DNA of 38,761 nucleotides from JBCDCE01 sp039182515 (GCA_039182515.1 JBCDCE010000036.1:1-38761), one strand, 5' to 3'. Positions 22,755 to 30,444 are shown, numbered from the stretch's first letter. Notes: generated from the sequence alone by a model not told the origin. Program-made: numbers and translations.

Positions 22755-23359
22755 GGGCAGGCCTTAGGATTTTGAGTATTTTTCCCAGGAAAAGGTGCGA
22801 AGTGTCGCCAAACCATTGTGCCGTCGCCGATCTTGGCTTCTTCTTGGGTGTCGCGTTTTGCACCAAGTGCCGCCGCCACTTTTGCGGATCGTGGGTGGTC
22901 AGCATTAATGTAGATTACGAAGGCACCGGAGCCGAGCAGGTCTGTTCCCCAATCGCGCAACACACGTGCTGCTTCTTGCGCATACCCATTGCCGCGATGC
23001 TCAGAGCGCAGCATCCATCCCATTTCAGGTTCGATATCGTCCCATTCGAGCCCCAAAAACACAAAGCCTATGAGCTCGTTTGATGCTTTCAGCTCTACGC
23101 TTAGAAGCCCATGGCCATGCAATAGCCAACCGGCGGTATAGTAGAAAAACTCGGTCCAAGCGTCTTCGTTGGTAAATGGACTATTGAAATGCACAGCATC
23201 TTCGCGCGTGTAGATCTCAGTCCAGGCGGGCAGATCGTGCAAAGTGGGTGCGCGCAGTTTGAGCCGCGCGGTTTCGAGCTGAGGCACATGGCACGCCAGT
23301 TGTGCAGCGTTGATCGCCGCTTGCCCGCTTGGGGCCTGAGAACAACGCGGCAGGGTCAC
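22751..23359 (-). CDS. GNAT-family N-acetyltransferase (RimJ/RimL-like), copy C
   Basis: This 202-aa GNAT protein has LETARLKLRAPTLHDLPAW, IEPEMGWMLRSEHRGNGYAQEAARVLRDW (canonical R-x-x-G-x-G/A acetyl-CoA loop RGNGYA) and HPRSAKVAAALGAKRD. It begins with GTG that overlaps the NIPSNAP stop as GTGA. The first about 25 residues are poorly conserved in appearance. Its substrate is unknown. It is the most canonical of the three GNAT copies here. Confidence 0.85.
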   Translation of the reverse strand: MTLPRCSQAPSGQAAINAAQLACHVPQLETARLKLRAPTLHDLPAWTEIYTREDAVHFNSPFTNEDAWTEFFYYTAGWLLHGHGLLSVELKASNELIGFVFLGLEWDDIEPEMGWMLRSEHRGNGYAQEAARVLRDWGTDLLGSGAFVIYINADHPRSAKVAAALGAKRDTQEEAKIGDGTMVWRHFAPFPGKNTQNPKACP

Positions 23360-23688
23360 TTGGTCAAGCTTTCAAAGGATGCGCCTTCCAACACAGGACG
23401 CGTGAAGCTGCGATCATAGCGTCGGATGCATTTGGTTTGGCGCGCGTATTCATAGACAGCTTGGCAGTCCGCGCTGCTGTGCATTTTGGTACGGTAGTCT
23501 TCATAAGCCGCCAGGCTCGGGAAGGAGAAATGACAATAGGCGATGTCATTTGGGCCCTCGTGAGGGAACCAATAGCCGTGGTGGGTGCCACCCATTTTAG
23601 TGATGAGATGGATCCAGCTTTTTGCATAGATCTCAAACTCGGCAACTTTGTCCGGGTCGATCTCATATGTCAGAGAACAGGTGATCAT
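23356..23688 (-). CDS. NIPSNAP-family protein
   Basis: This 110-aa protein has a ferredoxin-like (dimeric alpha/beta barrel) pattern: ITCSLTYEIDPDKVAEFEIYAKSWIHL, then HHGYWFPHEGPNDIAYCHFSFPSLAAYEDYR. It fits the NIPSNAP family, whose bacterial role is unsettled. The start overlaps the ffh stop by ATGA, so it is translated with SRP protein. No catalytic residue can be assigned. Confidence 0.8.
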   Translation of the reverse strand: MITCSLTYEIDPDKVAEFEIYAKSWIHLITKMGGTHHGYWFPHEGPNDIAYCHFSFPSLAAYEDYRTKMHSSADCQAVYEYARQTKCIRRYDRSFTRPVLEGASFESLTK

Positions 23689-25193
23689 TTCTTTTTGCCA
23701 AACCCGCTCAGGCCAGGAGGAAGGCTGCCGCCGCCCAAGCCTGGCAATCCGCCACCCATGCCACCAAGTCCACCGATACCACCGGGCATTTTGCCCATTT
23801 GAGCTTGGGCCGCGGCGAGCTCTTCTTGGCTGGGCCCAACTTTGCCCATCATTTGCTGCATGGCCTTTTTCATCATGCCACCTTTGCCCATTTTTCCCAT
23901 CTTCTTCATCATATCGGACATCTGACGGTGCTGTTTCATGAGCTTGTTGAGTTCGCTCACCTCAAGCCCGGCGCCTTTCGCGATGCGCTTTTTGCGGCTG
24001 GCTTGCAAAAGCTGAGGGTTGGCGCGCTCTTTCTTGGTCATAGAATTGATCAGGGCGATCTGGCGGCGCAGTATGCTGTCGTCAAAGCCTGCTTCTTCCA
24101 CTTGTTTGGCCATCTTACCCATGCCGGGCATCATGCCCATGATGCCTTCCATGCCGCCCATTTTGAGCATCTGATTGAGCTGCATTTTGAGGTCGTTCAT
24201 GTTGAACTGGCCTTTGGTGAAGCGCTTCATCATGCGCTCGGCCTGTTCTTGTTCGATGGTCTCCTGGGCTTTTTCCACGAGGCTGACGATGTCGCCCATA
24301 CCCAAGATCCGGCCCGCAACGCGTTCTGGGTGGAACTCCTCGAGCGCGTCCATCTTCTCGCCAAGGCCGACGAACTTGATGGGTTGGCCGGTCACGGCGC
24401 GCATTGAGAGCGCTGCACCGCCACGGCCGTCGCCGTCCATCCGTGTGAGAACAACGCCAGAGATGCCGATGCGATCATCAAAGTTCTGTGCGGTGTTCAC
24501 GGCGTCTTGGCCTGTCAGCCCATCGACCACAAGCAGCGTCTCGCGTGGATTGGCGACATCGCGCACGGCTTCTACTTGCGCCATCAGCTCTTCGTCGATG
24601 GAAAGCCGGCCCGCGGTGTCGAGCATATATACGTCATAGCCGCCAAGTGAGGCTTGCGTTTTGGCGCGCTTGGCAATGGCAACTGGATCTTCACCTTTGA
24701 CAATAGGCAGTGTATCGACGCCAATTTGCACGCCGAGGATGGCCAGCTGTTCCATGGCCGCCGGGCGGTTGACATCCAATGACGCCATCAGCACGCGCTT
24801 GCCGTTCTTCTCAGTGAGACGCTTGGCAAGCTTCGCAGTGGTGGTGGTTTTACCGCCACCTTGCAGACCAACCATGAGGATGGGAGCAGGGGGATTGTCG
24901 ACCTTCAGCTCACCTGGGTCAGCGTTGTCGCCTGCGAGCACATGGACGAGTTCGTCATGGACAATTTTCACAACTTGCTGGCCTGGCGTGACGGATTTGG
25001 TCACGGCTTGGCCAGTGGCCTTCTCTTGCACCGCTTTTACAAAGTCGCGCGCGATGGGCAGTGAGACGTCCGCTTCCAAAAGCGCGATGCGGACTTCGCG
25101 CAGAGCTGTTTTGACATCGTCGTCGGAAAGCGCGCCTTGCTTGGTGAGGCGATCAAAGACGCCCCCTAAACGTTCAGACAGATTTTCAAACAT
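23685..25193 (-). CDS. ffh: Signal recognition particle protein Ffh
   Basis: This 502-aa SRP GTPase targets nascent membrane proteins to FtsY and SecYEG. It has the N domain (1-90), then the G domain with G1 GLQGGGKTTTTAKLA near 109, DTAGR near 190 and TRMDGDGRGGAALS near 245. The methionine-rich M domain runs from about 325 and contains MLKMGGMEGIMGMMPGMGKM. The tail is Gly/Met/Pro-rich. AAGGAG precedes the ATG. It heads the long operon through trmD and bciA. The matching 4.5S RNA gene was not found in the window. Confidence 0.98.
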   Translation of the reverse strand: MFENLSERLGGVFDRLTKQGALSDDDVKTALREVRIALLEADVSLPIARDFVKAVQEKATGQAVTKSVTPGQQVVKIVHDELVHVLAGDNADPGELKVDNPPAPILMVGLQGGGKTTTTAKLAKRLTEKNGKRVLMASLDVNRPAAMEQLAILGVQIGVDTLPIVKGEDPVAIAKRAKTQASLGGYDVYMLDTAGRLSIDEELMAQVEAVRDVANPRETLLVVDGLTGQDAVNTAQNFDDRIGISGVVLTRMDGDGRGGAALSMRAVTGQPIKFVGLGEKMDALEEFHPERVAGRILGMGDIVSLVEKAQETIEQEQAERMMKRFTKGQFNMNDLKMQLNQMLKMGGMEGIMGMMPGMGKMAKQVEEAGFDDSILRRQIALINSMTKKERANPQLLQASRKKRIAKGAGLEVSELNKLMKQHRQMSDMMKKMGKMGKGGMMKKAMQQMMGKVGPSQEELAAAQAQMGKMPGGIGGLGGMGGGLPGLGGGSLPPGLSGFGKKK

Positions 25194-25218
25194 GTCGCGC
25201 TCCTTTGTTCACATCCTT

Positions 25219-25315
25219 GCGTATCTAAGCACGCAAACCCCGAGACCCAAACGACAAACGCCCCCACGGGCGCAACGCGCTGGTGGAGGGCGATCCCGAG
25301 CTGGGCCGGGACCAG
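25219..25315 (-). promoter_or_regulatory. Structured leader of ffh with attenuator-like hairpin
   Basis: The roughly 145-base leader on the minus strand can form a CTGGT/ACCAG stem enclosing CCCG/CGGG (25315-25280). Next comes a CGCCC/GGGCG hairpin (25272-25259) followed by TTTGTCGTTT, which looks like a weak terminator, and then a GCGT/ACGC stem (25234-25219) close to the start codon. This suggests attenuation or feedback, but no known RNA family is recognised. Confidence 0.4.
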
Positions 25316-25344
25316 AAGCGGTTATCACTTCCAGGATGAGGGGG

Positions 25345-25373
25345 CTCTAGGAGATAGCGGGCGCTTTTGTCAA
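25345..25373 (-). promoter_or_regulatory. Promoter of the ffh operon
   Basis: A consensus TTGACA (25373-25368), 17-base spacer and CTAGAG (25350-25345) lie on the minus strand about 150 bases before ffh. The CTAGA-type -10 is common at strong alphaproteobacterial promoters. It would drive ffh through bciA. Confidence 0.65.
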
Positions 25374-25408
25374 GCGCGCTGGGCGATTTGGCTGGGCCTC
25401 TTCGGAGC

Positions 25409-25954
25409 CTACAAAGGCGATTGGGCCGCGCGCCACATCTCGGGCAAACCCAGCCAATCATTGATTTCGCGAGTGAAGGCGTCTGTTCGGGGGTGGGTGA
25501 AGTAGCCCCCGGTCAGAGGTAGGTTCGCATCCCCCCAGCGGAATCGCAAAACCAAAGAGGTACGCGACAGTGGCAGGGGGCTTAATTCTGCGAGCGTTTC
25601 GGTTTGGGCTCTGAAAATGGCTTCAGCTGGGTAGCGATCGATATGGTGATCGAACAGGGTGCGTGTGATGAGAAGGATCTCATTGCGATCCACGTCGATC
25701 TCAAGCCGCGAAAATTGCGTGAACCGCGTGAAGATATAAAAAGCGCCCCCCGCAATGAGCCCCGCGCCCAAAGAAACGTCTCGCAAAGCAACAAAGGCAA
25801 AGATGAGAGCGAACCAAAGGCTCAGCACACTCGGCACCCAAGGGCGCGCTTCGGCGATTAACACTGCCGCAGACTTACTAACAACACGCATATCGCGGCT
25901 TGGGCTATGGCGGTAATATGGCTGAAATGTGGCGGTTTCACCTAAAATTTTCAT
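25409..25954 (-). CDS. Small membrane protein of unknown function
   Basis: This roughly 181-aa protein has a hydrophobic hairpin near residues 35-78 (VLSLWFALIFAFVAL and SLGAGLIAGGAFYIF). A soluble domain of beta-strand character follows (SRLEIDVDRNEILLITRTLFD, SLVLRFRWGDANLPLTGGYF), ending in an amphipathic helix. This resembles a PH-like or YdbS-type membrane-anchored domain, but I do not recognise the family. The start is uncertain: ATG 25954 and ATG 25891 are both open and neither has a good ribosome-binding site. It sits upstream of the ffh promoter on the same strand and appears monocistronic. Confidence 0.65.
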   Translation of the reverse strand: MKILGETATFQPYYRHSPSRDMRVVSKSAAVLIAEARPWVPSVLSLWFALIFAFVALRDVSLGAGLIAGGAFYIFTRFTQFSRLEIDVDRNEILLITRTLFDHHIDRYPAEAIFRAQTETLAELSPLPLSRTSLVLRFRWGDANLPLTGGYFTHPRTDAFTREINDWLGLPEMWRAAQSPL

Positions 25955-26029
25955 CAAAATGGAAGATGCAAAGCCCGCAAGTTGAGAAGAGATCTTTGCT
26001 CGCGCAACCCTGGCGAGAATTGAGGGAAA

Positions 26030-26052
26030 GCCCCGGCCAAAACGACCGGGAC
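26030..26052 (-). terminator. Probable terminator of azoR
   Basis: On the minus strand CCCGGTC-GTTTT-GGCCGGG (26050-26032) forms a 7-bp GC stem followed by GCTTTCCC, about 25 bases after the azoR stop. The U-run is short, so efficiency is uncertain. Confidence 0.55.
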
Positions 26053-26074
26053 ACCCCGCGAGCGTTAAGCCTTT

Positions 26075-26659
26075 CTATGCAGCTAGATCCGTAATGGCAG
26101 CTTGCGCAGCCTTGAGGCCGTTTTCGGGATCAATGGCCATCTGATCGGCGCTGATAAAGGTCACGTCCGTTATGCCAACGAATCCCAAAATTTGGGTCAT
26201 GTAAGGCGATACAATATCCGCTTCAGATCCCAGTTTGACGCCGCCAGACGCCACAACAACAATCGCACGCTTGCCGGTCAAAAGGCCTTTTGGGCCGCTG
26301 TCTGTATATTGAAAGGTCACGCCTGCGCGGGCGATGTGATCGACCCAAGCTTTGAAAGCTGCAGGTACGTTAAAGTTATAAATCGGAACACCGATCACAA
26401 CCGTGTCGGCGGCTTGGAGCTCGTCAATGAGGGCATCGGATAGGGCCAATTGGCTTGCTTGCTCAGGCGTGCGCGTTTCTTTGGGTGTGAAGTTTGCGGC
26501 GACCCACTCTTGCGTCACATGAGGGATCGGCTCTGCGCTGAGGTCGCGTGTGGTTACGGTTGACGCTTTTAGGTGTGCGACGACTTGAGCGGTCAAACTG
26601 CGCGTTGCGGAGCCTGCGATGCGGGCAGAACTGTCGATTTGAAGGATGTGGTTTGCCAT
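26075..26659 (-). CDS. azoR: FMN-dependent NADH:quinone oxidoreductase/azoreductase
   Basis: This 194-aa flavodoxin-fold protein is of the AzoR/AcpD type and reduces quinones and azo dyes with NADH. The FMN phosphate loop is IDSSARIAGSATRSLT at 8-23; VIGVPIYNFNVPAAFKAWVDHIARAGVTFQY and VVVASGGVKLGSEADIVSPYM are the conserved FMN/dimer blocks. It is divergent from a LysR regulator, the usual setting for an azoreductase induced by electrophiles. A protective role against quinones or aldehydes is likely. Confidence 0.93.
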   Translation of the reverse strand: MANHILQIDSSARIAGSATRSLTAQVVAHLKASTVTTRDLSAEPIPHVTQEWVAANFTPKETRTPEQASQLALSDALIDELQAADTVVIGVPIYNFNVPAAFKAWVDHIARAGVTFQYTDSGPKGLLTGKRAIVVVASGGVKLGSEADIVSPYMTQILGFVGITDVTFISADQMAIDPENGLKAAQAAITDLAA

Positions 26660-26711
26660 TCGAAAATGTCCTCTATGCTGGTCTGTTTTCTATTTTGGAA
26701 GGAGTTTGGAC

Positions 26712-26748
26712 TTGCGCAACTTTTGAAAATCGAGGAAGTTATGTGCAA
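26712..26748. promoter_or_regulatory. Candidate LysR operator between azoR and lysR
   Basis: In the 167-base divergent gap TTGCGCAACTT (26712-26722) is an imperfect inverted copy of AAGTTATGTGCAA (26736-26748), with AT-rich sequence between them. LysR proteins typically bind such interrupted dyads in divergent promoters. The match is imperfect and assignment to the neighbouring LysR is inferred. Confidence 0.35.
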
Positions 26749-26826
26749 AATTGAACAATAGCTTTTAGGGATTTTTTGGCCCTGTGAGGCGAGCCCCCTC
26801 AAGCATTTTGAAGTGGACCCCTAAGT

Positions 26827-27705
26827 ATGATCGACAATTGGGACGAAATTCGCACCGCCTATCAAGTGGCCCGGATGGGGACTGTGAGTGGGGCTGCGGA
26901 GGTACTGGGCGTTCACCACGCAACGGTCATTCGTCACATCGACAGTCTTGAGCAGCGCCTTGGCGTTAAGCTCTTTCAGCGCCACGCGCGTGGTTACACG
27001 GCCACGGAAGCGGGCGCGGATCTTTTGCAAGTGGCGCAGGCCACGGATGATCAGTTGACCCAGCTTGTGGGGCGGATCAAAGGCCGGGGTTCGGGCGTGA
27101 CGGGAGATCTGGTCGTTACAACTCTGCCCACGCTGTCCGCACTTCTCACGCCCGAGCTTGCAGATTTCCAAGCAGAACACCCAGACATCGTCGTGCGCTT
27201 TTTGACGAGCGACCGCGTGTTCCGTCTGGAATACGGCGAGGCGCATGTGGCCATTCGTGTTGGCAACGCCCCTGATCAACCCGACAATGTGGTGCAGGCA
27301 TTTGGCAGTGCGAGCGTCGAGCTTGTGGCGCATGACCGGTATGTCGAACGCCATGGATTGCCGAAAGACGACAGCTTTGACGGGCATTTCTTTGTGGCGC
27401 ACGACAATGAGGCCTTCCGAGCGCCGTTTGATCGCTGGTTGCGTGGGCAGGTGCGCCCGGATCAAATTACCTTCCGAGCCTCCGATATCGCCAGCATCGA
27501 AGATGCTGTTTTGGCGGGTGCTGGCATTGGGTTTATGTCGAAGTCGCGCGTTGCTGCGACGCCTGGCTTGCATGTCGTGCGTCCGCAGTTGCCCGAATGG
27601 GGCGCGCCGATGTGGCTTGTGACCCATGTGGATCTTCACCGGACAGCAAAGGTTCAAGCCTTTTTGAGCTTTATCAAAGAGCGTGCCAAGTCATGGGTGA
27701 TTTAG
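26827..27705 (+). CDS. LysR-family transcriptional regulator
   Basis: This 292-aa regulator has an N-terminal winged HTH (residues 5-62; AAEVLGVHHATVIRHIDSLEQRLGVKLFQR) and a periplasmic-binding-like effector domain (about 90-285). The HTH resembles LysR members that control neighbouring oxidoreductase or export genes. It is divergent from azoR and 4 bases before an EamA exporter gene, so it probably controls both. The ribosome-binding site before ATG 26827 is weak. The effector is unknown. Confidence 0.9.
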   Translation: MIDNWDEIRTAYQVARMGTVSGAAEVLGVHHATVIRHIDSLEQRLGVKLFQRHARGYTATEAGADLLQVAQATDDQLTQLVGRIKGRGSGVTGDLVVTTLPTLSALLTPELADFQAEHPDIVVRFLTSDRVFRLEYGEAHVAIRVGNAPDQPDNVVQAFGSASVELVAHDRYVERHGLPKDDSFDGHFFVAHDNEAFRAPFDRWLRGQVRPDQITFRASDIASIEDAVLAGAGIGFMSKSRVAATPGLHVVRPQLPEWGAPMWLVTHVDLHRTAKVQAFLSFIKERAKSWVI

Positions 27706-27709
27706 CACC

Positions 27710-28594
27710 GTGGCGCTAAGCTCTGCGCAACAAGGCCACGCCGCGATGCTGGTCTTTTCGGCGCTTGTGGCGGGGTCCTTTTCGCTCGGCAATCGGGTTG
27801 CCAACGACATTGATCCTGCAGCGCTGAATTTCGTGCGATTTGTGCTGGCGATTGCACTTTTGTCAGTGGTCTTGGCTTGGCGTCGGCCAGCGATTGGGCC
27901 CGCGTTTCAGGCGCCTTGGCGCTATCTTGTGTTGGGCGCGCTTTTTGCGACCTATTTCATCTTGATGTTCGAGGGGCTCAAAACAGCGCCTGCCACCCAA
28001 GCGGCCGCCGTCTTCACGCTCACGCCTCTGATGTCTGCGGGCTTTGGCTACTTACTCTTGGGTCAACGCACCACACCCCGGATTGCCCTAGGCTTGGGCC
28101 TCGGCGGCCTCGCCGCAGCTTGGGTGATCTTTCGCGCGGATCTGTCGGCGTTTTTGGCTTTTGAGGTGGGCCGCGGCGAGATGATCTATTTTGTGGGCTG
28201 TGTGGCCCATGCGCTCTACACACCCATGGTGCCCAAGCTCAATCGCGGCGAGTCTCCCTTGGTGTTTACGCTCGGCATGATGATCGGTGCGCTGATCTGG
28301 ATTGGCATCTATGGCGCGCCAGCGCTTCTCGCGACGCAGTGGTCGGCTTTGCCACCCCTGGTTTGGATTACGATCGGCTATACGGCGATCTTTGCGTCGG
28401 CGGCCACCTTTACCTTGTTGCAATATGCCTCGCTCAGGATCCCGTCTTCCAAGGTGATGGCCTATACCTATCTCACGCCGTCTTGGGTGTTGTTGTGGGA
28501 ACTGGCTTTTGGTGCCAAGGCCCCAAGCTTGCTCATCCTATCTGGCGTCTTAGCGACCGTCTTGGCCTTGTTCATTTTGCTCAAAGACGATTGA
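27710..28594 (+). CDS. EamA/DMT-family transporter
   Basis: This 294-aa inner-membrane protein has about ten spans in two EamA repeats (e.g. ALNFVRFVLAIALLSVVLAW in the first, PSSKVMAYTYLTPSWVLLWELAFG in the second). DMT proteins export metabolites or amino acids. It starts with GTG 4 bases after the LysR stop, with GGGTGA upstream inside that gene, so it is coupled to the regulator. Together with azoR this suggests an induced detoxification or efflux response, but the substrate is not known. Confidence 0.85.
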   Translation: MALSSAQQGHAAMLVFSALVAGSFSLGNRVANDIDPAALNFVRFVLAIALLSVVLAWRRPAIGPAFQAPWRYLVLGALFATYFILMFEGLKTAPATQAAAVFTLTPLMSAGFGYLLLGQRTTPRIALGLGLGGLAAAWVIFRADLSAFLAFEVGRGEMIYFVGCVAHALYTPMVPKLNRGESPLVFTLGMMIGALIWIGIYGAPALLATQWSALPPLVWITIGYTAIFASAATFTLLQYASLRIPSSKVMAYTYLTPSWVLLWELAFGAKAPSLLILSGVLATVLALFILLKDD

Positions 28595-28686
28595 TCGGGA
28601 TGTCCCCTCCAATATGGGGAAGAATGTGCACCCTTTCCCCTAGGTCACTTTCGGGCCGCTGCTACCGTTTCTTAGTGTGAGTCGAA

Positions 28687-28776
28687 ATGAGCCAGGGGTG
28701 GGCTATGTTAGGGACAAAAGTGTTGATTGTGGGGATGACGCTGATGGTCTTGTTGATTGGCGCGACCATCGGCTGA
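28687..28776 (+). CDS. Candidate 29-residue (or 23-residue) membrane peptide
   Basis: A short frame in the 209-base convergent gap between the EamA gene and arsR encodes a strongly hydrophobic peptide ending KVLIVGMTLMVLLIGATIG, a single membrane span. The ATG at 28705, preceded by AGGGG at 6 bases, gives 23 residues; ATG 28687 gives 29. It may be a real micro-protein. Random hydrophobic frames of this size also occur. The rest of the gap holds only a TCCCC/GGGGA mini-hairpin near 28613. Confidence 0.4.
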   Translation: MSQGWAMLGTKVLIVGMTLMVLLIGATIG

Positions 28777-28803
28777 CAGTTAGTAAGGCTCGCAATAACA
28801 CCT

Positions 28804-29124
28804 CTAAGAAAGCTCTTGATCCAAGAATGCCTCGAAAGCGTCGAGGTTCACCGCCTCAAACTGGCCAAAGCTTTGCATCCAAATGCTCGCATCACGCAAG
28901 GCGTCGGGTTCGAGCTTGCACCATTTTACGCGCCCACGTTTCTCTTGGCTGATGAGCCCGGCTTTGCCCAAGATGGTAAGGTGCTTAGAGATCGCCGCCA
29001 GCGACATGTCAAAAGGCAGAGCAACATCTGTCACAGCCATGTCGTCTTCGAGCAACATGGTTAGGATCGCGCGGCGGGTTGGATCCGCAAGAGCAGAAAA
29101 GACAAGGTCAAGGCGGGTGTCCAT
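28804..29124 (-). CDS. ArsR-family (SRPBCC-linked type) transcriptional regulator
   Basis: This 106-aa winged-helix regulator opens RLDLVFSALADPTRRAILTMLL, with recognition helix in FDMSLAAISKHLTILGKAGLI and wing EKRGRVKWCKLEP. Metal-binding ELCVCDL-type cysteines are missing, so it is not an arsenic or cadmium sensor. Such proteins usually neighbour an SRPBCC/AHSA1 gene, which is not present here. ATG 29124 has AAGG upstream. A palindrome fitting this subfamily lies at 29157-29172. Confidence 0.9.
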   Translation of the reverse strand: MDTRLDLVFSALADPTRRAILTMLLEDDMAVTDVALPFDMSLAAISKHLTILGKAGLISQEKRGRVKWCKLEPDALRDASIWMQSFGQFEAVNLDAFEAFLDQELS

Positions 29125-29156
29125 AGGAGCCTTATGGTGGGCGCTTTGGCAAAACG

Positions 29157-29172
29157 TCAACCAAATGGTTAA
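29157..29172. promoter_or_regulatory. Candidate ArsR operator
   Basis: TCAACCAAATGGTTAA contains the inverted repeat AACCA-AA-TGGTT, 32 bases before the arsR start. Operators of the form TTAACCATNTGGTTAA are, from memory, usual for this ArsR subgroup. Autoregulation is likely; binding is inferred. Confidence 0.5.
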
Positions 29173-29284
29173 ATATCAATCTTGTCCTACGCGCCCGCGG
29201 CAGATTGGCTGATCTCTTTTTCTTGGTATAAATACTCAATATAAACAGATGTTTAGAGAGGAATGCTGCCGCGACTTTACGGCG

Positions 29285-29313
29285 TTGACACAAGAGCCTC
29301 AGCCCCGTAGCTA
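29285..29313 (+). promoter_or_regulatory. Promoter of the atp F0 operon
   Basis: Consensus TTGACA (29285-29290), a 17-base spacer and TAGCTA (29308-29313) lie 26 bases before the atpI start codon. This gives a short leader of about 20 bases. It is the only good promoter seen in the gap after arsR. Confidence 0.65.
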
Positions 29314-29338
29314 AGCGACGATCCACTTGGAGCGGACA

Positions 29339-29692
29339 TTGAGCGGTTCAGACCCATCAAACTCTCCTTTAGACGACCTTCAGGCTCGCATTGATGCAGC
29401 CAAAGGCAAAGAGGCACAGACCTCCCAAGTGGAAGACGGCCATAGCCAAGCTCAGTTGGCGTGGCGCATGGTGATTGAGTTGGTCGCGGGGCTCGCGATT
29501 GGCTTTGGCATCGGATACGGGCTCGATTGGCTCTTCGGAACCACGCCCATATTTTTGGTGCTGTTTATTGGATTTGGCTTCGCGGCGGGCGTCAATGTGA
29601 TGATGCGCACTGCCAAAGAGGTCCAGGAGAAAACGGCAGGGGCTGGAATTGGTCAGGACTTGCCAGACGTTGAAGATGAAGAGGACGCGTAA
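29339..29692 (+). CDS. atpI: ATP synthase protein I
   Basis: This 117-aa protein has two membrane spans (about residues 42-62 and 70-88; ELVAGLAIGFGIGYGLDWLFG and PIFLVLFIGFGFAAGVNVMMR) and charged ends. AtpI assists c-ring assembly or Mg2+ handling and starts the F0 operon in alphaproteobacteria. A TTG at 29339 is the likely start because GGAG lies 6 bases before it; another TTG at 29327 is open. The stop shares one base with atpB ATG (TAATG). Confidence 0.88.
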   Translation: MSGSDPSNSPLDDLQARIDAAKGKEAQTSQVEDGHSQAQLAWRMVIELVAGLAIGFGIGYGLDWLFGTTPIFLVLFIGFGFAAGVNVMMRTAKEVQEKTAGAGIGQDLPDVEDEEDA

Positions 29693-30444
29693 TGGCGGAC
29701 GAAGCAAAAAGCGGCGGCGGGATTGAAATCCACCCCATGGACCAATTCATCGTAAAGCCGCTCTTCGGAGACGGCCCGGTGAATGTGATGACCGTTACCA
29801 ACGTCACACTCTGGATGGCCTTGGCTGTGGCTTGCATTGCAGCGCTTTTGGTCTTTGGCACACGCGGTCGCGCGATCATCCCAAGCCGCGTTCAGTCTGT
29901 CGCTGAGATGGCTTACGGCTTTGTCTACAAGATGGTTGAAGACGTTGCTGGAAAAGATGCTGTTGGCTACTTCCCCTACATCTTCACGCTCTTCACCTTT
30001 ATTCTCTTCGCGAACTTCTTGGGGCTCATCCCGATGAGCTTTACGACAACGTCGCACATCGCGGTGACAGCCGTGCTCGCCTTGGCTGTGTTCATCACCG
30101 TGACGGTGCTGGGCTTCGTCAAAAACGGCACGAAGTTCCTTTCGCTCTTCTGGGTGTCCAGCGCGCCACTGCCGCTGCGTCCAATCCTCGCGGTAATCGA
30201 ACTGATCAGCTATTTCGTGCGCCCCGTGAGCCACTCCATTCGTTTGGCGGGCAACGTTATGGCGGGCCACGCCGTGCTTAAAGTGTTCGCTGGCTTTGCC
30301 GCTGTGGTCTGGGTCGCCCCCTTGGCCATCGCAGGCATTGTCGCGATCTATGCGCTCGAGGTCTTGGTGTCGTTCATCCAGGCTTACGTTTTCACCATTC
30401 TGACGTGTGTCTATCTCAAGGACGCGCTTCACCCGCATCACTAA
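29692..30444 (+). CDS. atpB: ATP synthase F0 subunit a
   Basis: This 250-aa polytopic membrane subunit provides the proton half-channels. The essential arginine is R184 in VSHSIRLAGNVMAGH, and the ending EVLVSFIQAYVFTILTCVYLKDALHPHH is the standard C-terminal helix. TAATG coupling with atpI and a 66-base gap to atpE, containing the atpE ribosome-binding site, fit the usual higher output of subunit c. Confidence 0.97.
   Translation: MADEAKSGGGIEIHPMDQFIVKPLFGDGPVNVMTVTNVTLWMALAVACIAALLVFGTRGRAIIPSRVQSVAEMAYGFVYKMVEDVAGKDAVGYFPYIFTLFTFILFANFLGLIPMSFTTTSHIAVTAVLALAVFITVTVLGFVKNGTKFLSLFWVSSAPLPLRPILAVIELISYFVRPVSHSIRLAGNVMAGHAVLKVFAGFAAVVWVAPLAIAGIVAIYALEVLVSFIQAYVFTILTCVYLKDALHPHH

Noticed and set aside
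21922..22905. Very long minus-strand frames extending GNAT copy B and the YeeE half upstream
   Set aside because: The extensions run through the neighbouring transporter genes in another frame; the ATGA and TAATG junctions give the true starts.
23799..24407. Long plus-strand frame of 202 codons rich in His and Phe, opposite ffh
   Set aside because: It is the antisense shadow of the Ffh M and G domains; the composition reflects Met- and Lys-rich codons read backwards, and there is no family match.
25200..25340. 4.5S (SRP) RNA gene next to ffh
   Set aside because: The conserved GGTCAGG...GGAA...AGCAGCC core of SRP RNA is absent on both strands; the folds look like a leader instead.
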